From the NCBI GenBank assembly GCA_921293015.1, contig OV121097.1:34163929-34227928 (forward strand): a stretch of 64,000 nt of DNA, in the 5' to 3' direction. This DNA comes from Phorcus lineatus. Taxonomy: Eukaryota; Mollusca; Gastropoda; Trochida; Trochidae. The position numbers and the translations under genes are program-made. Under the pieces are notes generated by a model. That model was not told the DNA's origin. It was given only the letters and a program-made list of their open reading frames with translations, and did not search any database. Positions 34,185 through 46,089 of this stretch are shown in pieces; position 1 is the stretch's first letter, and each line of letters opens with the position of its first letter.

Positions 34185-36400
34185 CTAAGGTGGTGAGCTC
34201 AACTCAGCATTTGATAGGACCCGGGAGCTCCTATAAACATTGTTTATCTGCATCCCGGTTAATCCCTGGTGGCCTGGTGGCAGAGTGAGACCAAGCGTTA
34301 ATGCGTTAATGAAAGTTTTAATATCAATCATGCGTAAATCCCCTTCTGAATAATCTTTTTTTAAAGTACTCCGTTTAATTTTGTCATTTTTGTCATTCCA
34401 AATAAATCTGAAAAATATTTTCTCAAGTGCTATAATAAATTCCTCTGGTGGGTTAGGTAAACTATTGAGAACATGCACCAATTTAGAGAGAGCTAATGTT
34501 TTGATTACCGTAATTTTCTCAATCAATGTCAAATGTCTTTTTCTCCACGTTGCTAGCAATCTATTAATTTCTTCAAGTCTTTTCCTTGTGTTGATTACCC
34601 ATAAGTCTTTTAGTGCAGGAGTGAATTTAATACCCAAAACTTCAAATTCACTTCTTTGCCATTCTATATCTATATCTTGACATATTATATCTCTATTACC
34701 TGCTTTTGAGCCAATCCAAATTGCCTTAGTCTTATCCATATTTATCCTTAAGCCTGACATATTATAAAAAGTATTAATGGTATGAATTCAGCATATTTGT
34801 TAAGTATATCTATTGTTGCTTGAAAGCTCTCTTCCGTTCCATCCAGGATTAGAGTTGTGTCATCTGCAAACTGTAGTAATAAAAAAAGTCCAAAAGTTTA
34901 ATACACTTTATCCTTTTATTTTCTCTTAATGTGTGTGCGAGAATTCCTTTGCAAATAAGGGAAAGGTATGGTGAGAGGGCAAAACCTTGTCTACACCCAC
35001 GAGTAAACAATTTCACGGAGGCGCTTGATTTGATACCAATAGAGAATATCTTAATCCAATGTGTAATGGAGGGACTTAAATCTTTAGAATCCAAGCATGT
35101 TTCAATAAATTTTCATTAATCCTTTTCAAAGTCTATTAGCATAAGAAGCCTTGGTATATTAATTTATTCTTAGTATTACATTATGTCTGCAGCTAGTCTA
35201 GTACAATTGCCAATATACCTGCCTTTCATAAAACCCTTTTGAAAATCAGTTGTGTTATTTTCTTTATTTCTTTATTCTTTGATTTTTTAAATATTTTCTA
35301 TTCTAGATAAAATCGCAATCTCTCCCCACAGAGGTTGTTCCATCATAAATTCCTATACAACCTCTGTCTTAATACGAAGATTTCTTGATCTAGAAAAGTA
35401 GAAGGCTGATTGGATGCAATCAAAGTAAGTTGTGCAATCAGCGATAACGTTTCAAAAGTTATCATTCAAATCGCCTAAGTTATTTACCGAAGCTTTCCAA
35501 AAGCTAAACTTTATTCGAATATGCACCTTGCACTTTGAGTCTTCTTTACTGAACACATACGCCTCATTTTGCGATTGTATTATTGAATAGGCCTGTGTGA
35601 CAACAAGTATGTTATTCATGCATTCGGTGTTTTCATTGGCTGAAATATTGACAGGTAGTTTAATTTGCAATATTTCGCCTGAAGCCCGAGAAACCTTATT
35701 ATTAAGACAGAGGTTGTACAGGAATTTATGACGGAACTACCTCTGTTGTGAGAGAATGATATAATCGTTGCTGAGGCAATTACATTTGTATTATTTAAAA
35801 CAGAAATGTGCCTGTATTTCTCAAATATATTCTTAAGATTCTTCTTTTTTGTGTGATCAGGCCTTGTTTTTTACTAGTTTATAATTCTCCATAAACCATA
35901 ATTCAGTCAGTTGTTAAAAAAAATCAATACCTTTCCAACAGAACTTGAAAAATTTGGTAGTATATACAGACAATCCAGGGCTTTTATCATTTTTGTTATT
36001 TTTAGAGCATTGAGAACTTTCTCATATTCAAGTTCTCCTTCAAGCAAAAGGGAATTTTCAGTGGATAATTTTGGGTTGGTTGATTAATTGAAAAGTTCTC
36101 GAAGTTTGACATCTTTTACATTTTGAGAAGAGTATATAGTTTTGCCATCACAATGGACATGCTTATTGATAGATTCTTTATCTTTGACTAGCGTGCTTTC
36201 ATTTTTCTATTCTGCTTTATCAACAAGTTTTTTTAAAGATGGAAAATATTTTGTGGTTTCTCCTTTTTCTCTCACCAACTTGATTTAACCCTCATCTTTA
36301 CTCATTCTGTTTTGACTTTATCTATTTTTATTCGTTTGAGTTTAAGTTCATTTATCTTTATTAGGATGTCTTAGTTAAATGTATCACAACAATAACGTAT
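34185..36400 (-). pseudogene. L1/Tx1-like LINE RT domain, interrupted by a MITE
   Basis: On the minus strand near 36000 the text NDKSPGLSVYTTKFFKF marks the start of RT. After the MITE (35316-35758), FMKGRYIGNCTRLAADIM and LLMLIDFEKD (motif A) follow. Then 35094-34849 gives TRGCRQGFALSPYLSLIC (motif B), with the Y/FADD motif C lost in a frame-shifted patch near 34870. Finally 34760-34185 gives MSGLRINMDKTKAIWIGSKA and LPNPPEEFIIALEKIFFRFI. The element is inactive. Confidence 0.82.
35316..35758. mobile_element. MITE family A, copy 2, with 9-bp target duplication
   Basis: This 443-bp element is inserted into the LINE RT region. It is flanked by ATAAAATCG (35307-35315) and ATATAATCG (35759-35767), a 9-bp duplication with one mismatch. 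The terminal inverted repeats begin C(A/A)TCTCTCC / GGAGAGAATG-like and continue about 60 bp. The open frame 35452-35670 (-) is an interior artefact. The 9-bp duplication with long inverted ends points to a MULE (Mutator-like) origin. Confidence 0.82.
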
Positions 36401-36419
36401 GCATGGTTTTTTTGCATAC

Positions 36420-36960
36420 CAGGAAACGACGAACTTCTTTTATTTCATAGAGTTATAAAACGAGTGAAACCTTTCTTTTGTCTGGTAGTTTAAAAACAAA
36501 GGTTCCAATCGCTGATTTGACTTAACAAAACACAAGAAATACTTTTGCACTTTTGCATAAGGAGCCAAAAGAAAAATCTGGACTCTCATCTCAACATATT
36601 TAGCCGATAAAAGAATGAAAAAGATCAGATTTCTTTTACTAGTTCAGATTTAAAACTCTGTGTATATAACACTTCTTGGATTATGAATTTCTATTCACAC
36701 TCGTGGCTGCGCCACTCAGGGAATTTAAAGATATAAGAAGAATTTGAGAATAATTGTATCTCTTCATTCATCGCTTCTCTAAATCAAAAGTAGGTTGCCA
36801 ACTACATGGTGCGATGACAATAAAGATGATGAAGTTGATATAAATATGAACATGTTTTACATGGAAATGATATGAACGTTGAATTTCATTTTCATTAAGA
36901 CCAATGGTCTTTCCGTTTGCAAGACCATGTTTATTAATCCAAACATGCAGGTTTTAAGCA
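36420..36960. other. no gene seen
   Basis: AT-rich sequence between LINE remnants and the duplicated block; nothing recognised. Confidence 0.4.
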
Positions 36961-36964
36961 AATC

Positions 36965-37750
36965 TTAAACAATAATAAATTATAAAAGTCACTTGAAGTT
37001 ATATCAGTTTGAAACCTATATGTTTGTTTCATGAGTTGTTACACTTGTGTACATGTTCAAACAAATTCATATAGCAAAGTATTAATTACAAAATATTGAT
37101 CTGACAATTTCATTTCCATATACATTTTAATACGCATTGAAGTCAAGGTGTATTTCAATCAATAGAAGATAAATATGACTGAAATATAGTTACACAATTT
37201 CTTTAGAAACAACTTCAAACACATTTTCCTTGTTTGAATCATTTATAGTTGATGTTTTACTGTATAAAAAAGACGCCATTTAAAAGCTTATCTCAAAAGT
37301 TATTTTGAAATCTCTTTAAGCTAGAATTTTTTTGCCATTTTTAAGTATTTTGGGCCTAATATTTTAAAGATGCATAGAGGCATTTAATTCCAAGTGGATG
37401 AATTGGATAGACAGCATCTTGAATAACCTTCACATGTATAAATTAGAGACGTTGTTAAATTTTAATGGCTTATAAACATCAGAACTGTTTGGATGACCAT
37501 AAAGCAAGAAGCATCCCTCCCTCTGGATCATGACTGAAGTAAGGTACTCTTGTTTTTAAAAAAATACTTGTATTAAACACACGATAAAATATATCTAAAA
37601 CATATTAATTAACGTTTGTCAGTCTGTTGATAAATATCCAGCGTTGCTTTTGTTTATTAGTTTATTTCAGGACTGCCACTCTGTAATACCGTTTTTCAGG
37701 TACGCAATTTTACAACTTGGTGGCTTGAATGCAATGTGGATGCAAAGTAC
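36965..37750 (+). repeat. duplicated non-coding block, copy 2
   Basis: It matches 3590-4145 in direct orientation from about 37095. Over 36965-37095 it matches 3425-3545 only as reverse complement (for example AACCTATATGTTTGTTTCATG here against CATGAAACAAACATAAAGGTT there). It ends about 330 bp before the candidate exon at 38109, as copy 1 precedes the TRIM-type gene. Confidence 0.6.
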
Positions 37751-37939
37751 CCCCAGGTGCCTAAGGCGCTGCGCGACCTCGCTTTAGTAACTTTTTCAAA
37801 ACCCTAGCTACGCCCCTGATTTAGGCTATGTTTAGCGCTTTTTGCTTCTCATCTATAAATTTGATATTTGAGATTTACTAACCTTTGCTGAAGTATTAAC
37901 TCAAAGTGAAATGACCTGCGTGATTTAAACGAACACTGC

Positions 37940-38080
37940 TATAAATAGATAAGATATTTTGCGATAGTCCAACCCTTTCGTCATTTGGTCCTTGTTTCCA
38001 AGTGAGAGACAATCGTATGTACTTTAAAAACTTAGAATGGTTGCATATCAGTTTACACTTACACTATTTTGTTTTGATAG
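37940..38080 (+). promoter_or_regulatory. candidate core promoter and 5' UTR intron
   Basis: TATAAATAG at about 37940 would place a start site near 37970. A possible donor (CAA|gtgaga, about 38001) and an acceptor (gttttgatag, ending 38080) would remove a small intron before the coding exon. It is a motif-only prediction. Confidence 0.3.
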
Positions 38081-38108
38081 GAACGTGCCATATCCAAGTT
38101 CAGCGAAG

Positions 38109-38183
38109 ATGTCTAGCGAAGAAGAACAAATTGAACTGATCAAGAGAGCGGAGAAGAAGGTGACTCGTGCTGAAAATGGCAGG
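38109..38183 (+). CDS. candidate first coding exon (25 codons) of a downstream gene
   Basis: ATG at 38109 opens a 75-nt exon encoding MSSEEEQIELIKRAEKKVT then RAENGR, ended by AGG|gtaaga in phase 0. The peptide is a charged amphipathic helix. Phase 0 would be compatible with splicing to the paralogous exon at 63626, also phase 0, but this would need a 25-kb intron full of repeats. The 'RAEKKV' helix also recalls N-termini of SNAP-type TPR proteins. Unassigned. Confidence 0.35.
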
Positions 38184-38303
38184 GTAAGAATCAGAAGACG
38201 TGTATTAATCGTGCCTTGAAACTTATTCAAAAATACTGTCTGAGAGTCACGATAGAAGAAGACCTGGTTTCCACAAATTGACTTTTTCGAAAACTTCATC
38301 AAC

Positions 38304-38691
38304 CTGATTAAAATCGACAGTGTTCGAGTAAGTTTTTATAAAATGACTCTACTGGATTACGAACTCGTTCCATCGGCGAGGTTTCTGTCAAAACGGTCTG
38401 ACTATAGCCAATTTAGTCGCATGTTCCATTCAAACTGCAGACAAAACCTAGTCAGTAGCGATTAAAAGAAGGAAGGCGGCGATCAAGTTTAACGAATTGT
38501 TCAAGGGTGTAACTTGTGCCTAGATCCTGAAACTGAATGCTGGAGGCATTACAACTTTCCGTCAGAACATGCGATGAGAGGCGCTGTGGTCAGACCGTGT
38601 TGAGAGAATAATCCCGATTGAACGAATTCGTATCATTGTAGAGTCAATATTTTGAAAGCTATATCCCTAGAACGCGGTCGACATAAATCAG
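38304..38691. mobile_element. foldback/MITE family C
   Basis: This 388-bp element has imperfect inverted ends of about 75 bp. The left end is CTGATTAAAATCGACAGTG ... TGACTCTAC ... ACGAACTCGTTCCATCGG. The right end, reversed, is CTGATTTATGTCGACCGCG ... TTGACTCTAC ... ACGAATTCGTTCAATCGG. It is non-coding. A single end of the same family lies at 42172-42245. No convincing target duplication was identified. Confidence 0.7.
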
Positions 38692-41600
38692 CTTCATGTA
38701 TGTTCTCGACTGCTATAGGGTATACGCAAGTAATTTTCTTTCTATATGTTTAATTCAGTTCCTTTGTTCCAAACTGTTCTTGTATCCATCAAAGTGGTTA
38801 AAACTAAGTCATCTTTTCGAAAATGTAAGAAAATAATATGTATCATCGCTCGGCAAATTTGTATGAAAAAATTGTTATAGTTTTATTGAAATCAACGAGG
38901 TACATATTTAAGGAGTAAATGCTTCGTGACTGTGTCGATAGCTCCAAAGTAGACAGATTTTAATTTGATTTTGAACCTATTGTCCAATCAAAGGTTCACT
39001 GAAGCGTAAGTACTTTGATATTTTATATATTCCTTAAAGTTTGTGGGGTAACGATGTTGGTTTAATAATTGCTCCACTTTAACCCTATGAATGCCTGACA
39101 GTCGGTGCTGTGCACTCGCCGAGTGCCGCAAACATTTTGTGCAAACACATATAGGTGAACGTTGTACAAAACAGGTCCTCGAGGCGCTATCGATGTTCTG
39201 AAATTAATGAAATATTAACTGTAGAATGCTAAGATGTTTATCGTTGGGTCAATGTGTTTATTTTTGTGTGTGAAATTTGAAATGAAAATGCTTTGATTAT
39301 AAACGACAGTGACGTTTTTTTAACGCTAAAGTTCAATCGACGTGAAGTGCTACTCCGTTGTTTCGTAGATTTTAATTAAACTATTGTTCTTAAAAATGTA
39401 AATCAATCGTTATTTTTCAAAAGATAAAATGACAGTGATCCAGATGGCATGTTTACTTACTTAATGAGTAACTTACAAACAGAGTGAGGAATATGGACTT
39501 GGCATGGAAATTCCTCAGATTTGAAACTTTGTTCAATTTCACATTTGACAACAGAGGATAATAGGTTATGGGATATAAGGAAGTAATTAAGTCTACTCGT
39601 TATAGCGGTGTACATGTACGTGTAGGTTGTCGCCAGGTAAAACGTTTATCATTAAGGTTAAAGTTTCTCCAGGGGTCGACTAGATCGAACTCTTTTTTCA
39701 GTCTTAAAGAGGAGAAGTAACGCATCAATTTGATTATTACAAATTAGTATCTGTATTCGCTTCACTTATATGAATCAATAGAGCCAAAAAATGAGAAAAT
39801 ATACGCTTTAATTCGACCACTAGGAGACCTTTTATACCCCTGTTTTGGATAGCCGCCTAATGAGACTGGCGAACGCTTACACAAAATCACCGAAGCATGA
39901 CCCGAAGCCACGCCCAATGTGTGACGTGCTAGGCGTCAGCTGAAAGTCCAGTCCTTTGATTAAGCTAATTCAACAGCATAATAGAGGCATATAGCATGAC
40001 CGAAAGAATTCCAAAATACGATATATAACGGCTTCATGATATCAACTTTCCCTCTCAGTCGTCAAATCCATCTTAATTGGACTGTGACAATCCTTGGATG
40101 CGGTTTTCTTGGGTGGGTTTATATCAAAAAGGTAAAGAACTTGGTCGGTGAGAGATCCATTACTATGGGATATCACGTAGTGTTACAACATGTATTTATC
40201 GATATGAAGTTATAAATTATCTCGAAATAAATGAAGGTTTTTGTAATAAACGGGAGACAATGTAGAATTTTTTTTAATGACTATAAAAAAAATAATTTTG
40301 TTACACTTCACTTTCATAACAACTTAGTATTTATTGGATGATTCGTTTGTATTTAACTAAGACATATCATATTCTTATCTAGTATAACATCTCACACCGT
40401 GTTGCAATATCTCTGTCTTTGAATTTAACAATGAATGACATGAGAACATACCTGGCGCAAGCGTTAGAAACATCCTATGTAATCCTAAAGAATGTTGGTA
40501 CCCGTTATTCACGATGTACTTTTTTAAATGTGTGTCATCGTCCGTAGAAGTGCATGAGCCAAATCTCCTTCTCTTAATTTATTGGTAGAATATATATTCT
40601 ACACGTTCATCGGTTCAAAATGACTGGCCGCCGTGACAATAAACTAAGTACCAGTCGAATGCCAAGAGTTACGCCATTATGACAGGACATACATTCCGCT
40701 TGGCGGGTCCAAGGCGTTAAAATTCAAAAGGTATCAAGAATTGAAATTGAATGCGACAGGATTACATAACGACCACCTGTATGTTATAAAAAAAAAGACT
40801 TGTTAAACCAATCTGATTGTTCTCACAACATTTGGCAGACGTCGTAATTGATAAACACATGGCATGGGATAGTGCGCATAGCATCATATTAAAACACTGT
40901 CTTTCGCTAGGAACAATACAAACAATCAAAGAGATATTCAACATCAATTTACCGGAGGTTTGAGTTGCTTGGATGACTTTAGATATGTTTAAACAGTTGT
41001 TAAGACTGTGAGATTTCCTGTTGTTTTTTCATTAAGGAGATTATGCTTCCGCCGACTAGCACGTCACGCTGCAGTACACGCGACAGGACATGCCACAATA
41101 ACCACGGGCCAGTTCAGTTCTGTTCACTGATGCTAATTAGCTGGTGATTCGAAAAAGCCGTATTAAAGTTGTTTATCGGCCGATTTCGAAAATTTAAACT
41201 CAAGTTACTAGCAAATTGGAATACATATATTATGAATGACGAAAGTTGCCATGGGTCATTTTGGTCGATCTTTAATAGCCTTTCCCTTGCTTTTGGGTTA
41301 TTGACATTCTTGAGTCTTTAAGATAAGCTTTGAATAATATTTCATTCCCCGTAAAGAGATATATTGTCTGTTTGAAGTGATCTTATAAGTTCATCAATAT
41401 AATCGTAAAAATCTGGAATGTCCGTACTTATATCGGATAATATGGATTGCCCATGAATTCTTTCTGAGGCTAATCTGAACGATTTAGTGCCATAAGACAG
41501 AATTCCCAAAAGACAGAATCCATCACAGCACTATTTTGCTGAGAAGTGCTCTGACCCGACTCGCTTTATGTTCTAGTAACATCACAATCTGAATTAGACT

Positions 41601-42170
41601 AACATTTAGTCTATGAAATATTTCAATAATTTACTGTCCCTTCATCCACAATATTGTTTTCCGGGTCCCTAAATTGTGTATGCAGTCAAATCTAGACTTG
41701 CTGAATGAGGACCTAGACTGTATTAAAGGCTTCAAATTACACACTGTCATGAAGCAGGACTAAATCTGAATGAATGAATCCAAAACGATATCAAGTGAAC
41801 CACCATCAACCTTTACCATCTCTAGGCAACAAACTACATGTACCTTGTTTTGATTTAAAGGGAGATTAGTTTTATACAAAATACATTAGTAACAGTTTGG
41901 ACAATTAAAGTTGACAAATTAAATTCATACTTACTCTCCTATCTCCTACTCTATCACTACTACAGGATTTAGATCATTCCGAAACAGCAAGTATAGATAC
42001 AATCAAGCTCAGTGGGGAAATTATTTTCATTAATTCTGTATTCTGTAATGGTCAGGACACAACATTTACGAACAGACATGTGACATATTGTAGATTTTTT
42101 GTTTTTCAAAGTTTAAAATCAACTGCACTGTTTACATAAATGATCCCTTGTTATAAGCATGATATTACAG
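38692..42170. other. no gene seen
   Basis: About 3.5 kb of AT-rich sequence with no ORF above 61 codons and no recognised element. If the exon at 38109 is real, this is intronic. Confidence 0.4.
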
Positions 42171-42171
42171 T

Positions 42172-42245
42172 CTGATTAAAAACGACCGTGTTCCGAAGAA
42201 TAAAACTTTCAAAATATTGACTCTACCGAGATTCGAACTCTATAT
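42172..42245 (+). repeat. solo terminal repeat of family C
   Basis: CTGATTAAAAACGACCGTG ... CTTTCAAAATATTGACTCTAC ... ATTCGAACTC matches the ends of the 38304-38691 element; no partner end was found nearby. Confidence 0.6.
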
Positions 42246-42249
42246 AGCC

Positions 42250-43765
42250 TCTCCATTATATTCAAAGGGTAGAGCCCACGTAACACATCATTAGTCAACC
42301 ATGAAAAGTGTTGTTTTAAACTTCTGTCTTTGTGGAAGATACCATCTGAAATAATTAATGGAAAGCGCTTACGCAATTACATTGTCACTGTCATCTCTAT
42401 GTTCAAAGGCAACTGTAAAATCTAGGTTATTTAGTACGAAGATAGCGACATTGCTCTTATTCGAGTTTATGTAACAGTGTTTGTTTCACCATTTAATGTT
42501 TAATGTTTTGTTCAAGTTGTGGGGAGAAGTGGACGTACTGTAAGAAATTGATCAATTATCATTATCGTACCCTACCCAGAAATAAAAATATTTAGATTTT
42601 GATGAAACTTAGCATGTCTGTAGACCTGGGAGTGCTGAATTAAAAAATCAAACAAAAAATGGGGGTCACCATGCTCGTTTTCGAGTAAAATTTTGTGATA
42701 AAATGATATTTTTTGTGAAAAAGCCCCCAAAATATGTATTCCCTATTTTCCCTCATAATTTCTTAAATAAATGAAATTTATGAACAACTTTAATCGATTA
42801 AGTCAGTAATAACATAATATCTTGGTCCCAAATATATTTGAAAATTAAAATTACTATTTTGGAGCTTTTTTTGTCAATCAAAATTTTATTTCAATCATTA
42901 AGTTTTTTTTGCATTTTCAAGAAAAAATTAGAATTTGGAATTTCTAAAAACTTTGATGATATGAACCTGACATTATTTGAATCAGAAATTCGAAGAAGAA
43001 AATGGAGGTCATGTGATCACCGGGGGAAAATCACGAATTTTTTGTTTTTGAAAATGAATCGACATTGAGAAAACGCCCACTGCAGCCGCAGTGAGTATAG
43101 AATGACAGCGGTTATTATGTGGAATTGATTAAATGATAATTGAAGACAATACACCTAGGTGTGCATTTCACGTCTCGCTTTCTCAAAATATGTAAGCAAT
43201 AATTTGATCTTTACTGACGATTCGGAGGCTGCCTACCTCAAATGAAAGGGTTGAGCTGTGGGGTCGTCTTGTTTTCGTTGGCCGCATGCTTGAAATAAGT
43301 TCAATGAATTTAAAGTGTCGTCGCCTGATATCCGTATTGAGTCATATCCTCGAGACTGAAATATCATGTAGATGGTCATGGGAAGGGAATAGGAATTTCA
43401 TGTCGATGATAATTAGTTCAGTAACACGGGGTCATTACATGATCAGGTGTTTGTCGCGCCGATTGGCATGCTGTAAATATTTCGTTGTAATACCACTATT
43501 TGTTCAATCAAGCAGAGAGTTTATCCTCAATTTTCGCTACCGGTAATTCGATTTAGCCAACTTTTTTATGTAAAAAGCTATTTTCAGTGACAGTTCTTAT
43601 TTAACCGGTCCAGTTTTTATTAATTTAGAGGCACTTAAATGGGCTTACAAAGACTAACTATATTTGATGATTTCAAGTATCATGACATAAGATCTTACTA
43701 ATTAGATTATTGTCGCAAACGTAGTATCGTCACGAACTGCTAGACATGTTTTGATGCGTAGGGTA
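42250..43765. other. no gene seen
   Basis: AT-rich with long A and T runs around 42640-43030. The 76- and 86-codon frames have no family features. Confidence 0.4.
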
Positions 43766-43770
43766 TGTCC

Positions 43771-44250
43771 TTAAAGAGCCACTCCGTGATTTTCATAACA
43801 TATTATTTACCTTTGATACGCACCTAAATATCATATGTGGTGATATAAAATCAAAACATCTTAACTTTTCATGTCCAAAACACATATATAATATGACAAA
43901 TACTGGTTTTCCACGAAAATCTAAAAACAGCCTTATAAATGCACAGAGGTTTAGATATCACGTTGATTATACATGAATACTAGTTATATAACCTAACAAA
44001 CGCTATCAATGCCTAACTGCTCTCCTGGCTTTTTTAGATAAGTCTCCGAAATTACGTTTGACTATTTGACGCGCGTCACTGTCCGGTTTTCGATCACAAT
44101 TGCGAAGTTCTACCTTTATATTGTCACTGTGTAAAACCAATAAGCTTTGAATTTTGTCTTTTTGGTAACAGTCGATACTTCGCGATCAAATGACACCATT
44201 GATTAAGTTTGGAATATATGACTCCTACAACTCACGGAGTGGCTCTTTAA
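43771..44250. mobile_element. TTAA-flanked MITE (family D)
   Basis: A TTAA at each end (43771-43774 and 44247-44250) borders perfect inverted ends AGAGCCACTCCGTGA / TCACGGAGTGGCTCT. The element is 480 bp including both TTAA copies and is non-coding. TTAA target choice is characteristic of piggyBac-type transposases, so a piggyBac-mobilised MITE is the leading reading. The terminal bases are not the usual piggyBac CCY, which leaves doubt. Confidence 0.75.
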
Positions 44251-45130
44251 AGGGCAACTGAATATGTTAGTGTTTCTTATACAACATTTTTTCAAAAACG
44301 CCTAAAATTATATCAATTGGTAGATAATTGTTTCAGCTAAAACATGATATGTGAGAAAGAGTACATATACCACCATATTTCACCCGTACGAGTAGCGCGC
44401 TACTGAATTATGATGTCATTACGCGGATTTTCCTTTCCCGTGTACTTCGTAAGCTCGGGTTTAAGTGATAACAAATAAACAAATATAATTTCTTTTCTTA
44501 AAATATTATAAACACTTGAAATTCTGGAAAAGAAATAACCATAATTTTATTACGCAAAGAGGTGAACAAAACTTGCAAAACAAAAATGGATGTTGTTGTT
44601 GTTAATTTAATGTACAACATATTCACGGCAAATTAAAAAGATCCTTGTTCCGTCGAAGACTCTGCTTCTCTTTTCCGTCCCCACGTGGTTATCTTTGTTT
44701 AAAGGATTGGCGCCAAAAACGACCACAATGCTTTGCGCAATGAAATGATAAAGTCGATCTATTTATAGTATCCGACTTAACAGTTTCTTTCCATCCAATG
44801 TTACATCTTAACGGTAATGCATTGAATCTTAGAAGGCATAAATATCTCCTTAGGTCCTTAACATTAATTCTCAGAATGCAATCATCAATGGGAAAAGATA
44901 ATACAACTATTTTGAAAAGTGTGAGACTTGAAGAATTCATAATATTGTTTCTTATTATTTGTTTTGAACCTCTGTTTAAATGATGACAACAATAATGGTA
45001 CATTGCCAGTGTCTTGGACAAGCCATACATAACCAAATCCATATTCATTTTAGAAGTGCACGTATGCCTGAAGCCAAGGTAATCCTACCAACAGAATCTA
45101 ATTTGAGCATGTAATTATAACTTTGTTTAG
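44251..45130. other. no gene seen
   Basis: AT-rich sequence. The 119-codon frame at 44689-45048 (-) is opposed by another frame on the + strand and has no recognisable features. Confidence 0.35.
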
Positions 45131-45139
45131 GGTAACGAT

Positions 45140-46070
45140 CATCAGACATTCTCAGCAATTTTCACCAAAATGTGATAATAATCGACTTCCATACTATATC
45201 TGTCACATTCAACTAAGGCTGCATAAGTTGACACATGCTTACCAACACCTAGAACAAATTTACAAAAATCATTATGAAATTTATCAATTACATTTCTTTT
45301 TTTAGATCCCCATACTTCTGCTCCGTACAGCAAAATTGGTTTAATTTTACAATAAAAAAGTTTGAATAATGCATTGACAGGAATATTCTTAAATCTATAC
45401 TGTAATTGTTTAATAACTAATAACGCTTTGCTTGCTTTTGCAACTAACGTCTTAGTACAAACACAACAAGACAACCTTGTAGAAAACATGATTCCAAGAT
45501 AATTGTAATATGGTGATGTCTTTAATATTACACCATCAAAATACCATTTTTCATAAAAACGAAGGTAACCACACTTAGATCTCGGTCTTATCCATATTAA
45601 CTTGTAACCCCCATTACTTACAAAATTTACATAAAATGTCGATTTTCCGCTGTAGGCAAACTACACTATCTTCAAAAATACATTAGTCATCAGCGTACAA
45701 GAGTAATAACAACTATAAATATTCCTCACCGATAAATATACCTCTGACCTTAGAAGCCTCCAACATAGATTGAATTCTGAGAAAAACATTGAAAATAAAA
45801 ACGGACTGAGAACACATCCTTGCCTAACAATGCTTAAGATTTCAAAATACTCTGTTAATGAAGTGCCAGATAGTCTATCAGAAGCTTTAATTTTAGAATT
45901 CATATTTTTTTTAACTGACAACAACTTCCCATAAACACCTTTCTTCATAACTGAAAACCATAAAAGATTTCACAACTCTAAATCATCTCCGCTAAAACAC
46001 CGTCTGGATCTGCAGCTTTACCGAGCTTGAGATCTTTTACGCCTGTTATAGAGTGACAATCTTGCCCAAA
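45140..46070 (-). pseudogene. LINE ORF2 fragment (RT to C-terminus)
   Basis: On the minus strand from about 46030, DLKLGKAADPDGVLAEM precedes LLSVKKNMNSKIKASDRLSG and IVRQGCVLSPFLFSM (45948-45661, motif B). Motif A lies in a deleted stretch and motif C is shifted out of frame. Next is SPYYNYLGIMFSTRLS ... PILLYGAEVWGSKKRNVIDK (45489-45142). It is an inactive, internally deleted element. Confidence 0.8.
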
Positions 46071-46089
46071 TCTTGCAACAATACAACGC

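Noticed and set aside
2330..35758. MITE copies 1 and 2 as part of the duplicated block upstream of both candidate genes
   Set aside because: Copy 2 has its own target duplication inside a LINE, so its nearness to the second block is coincidental.
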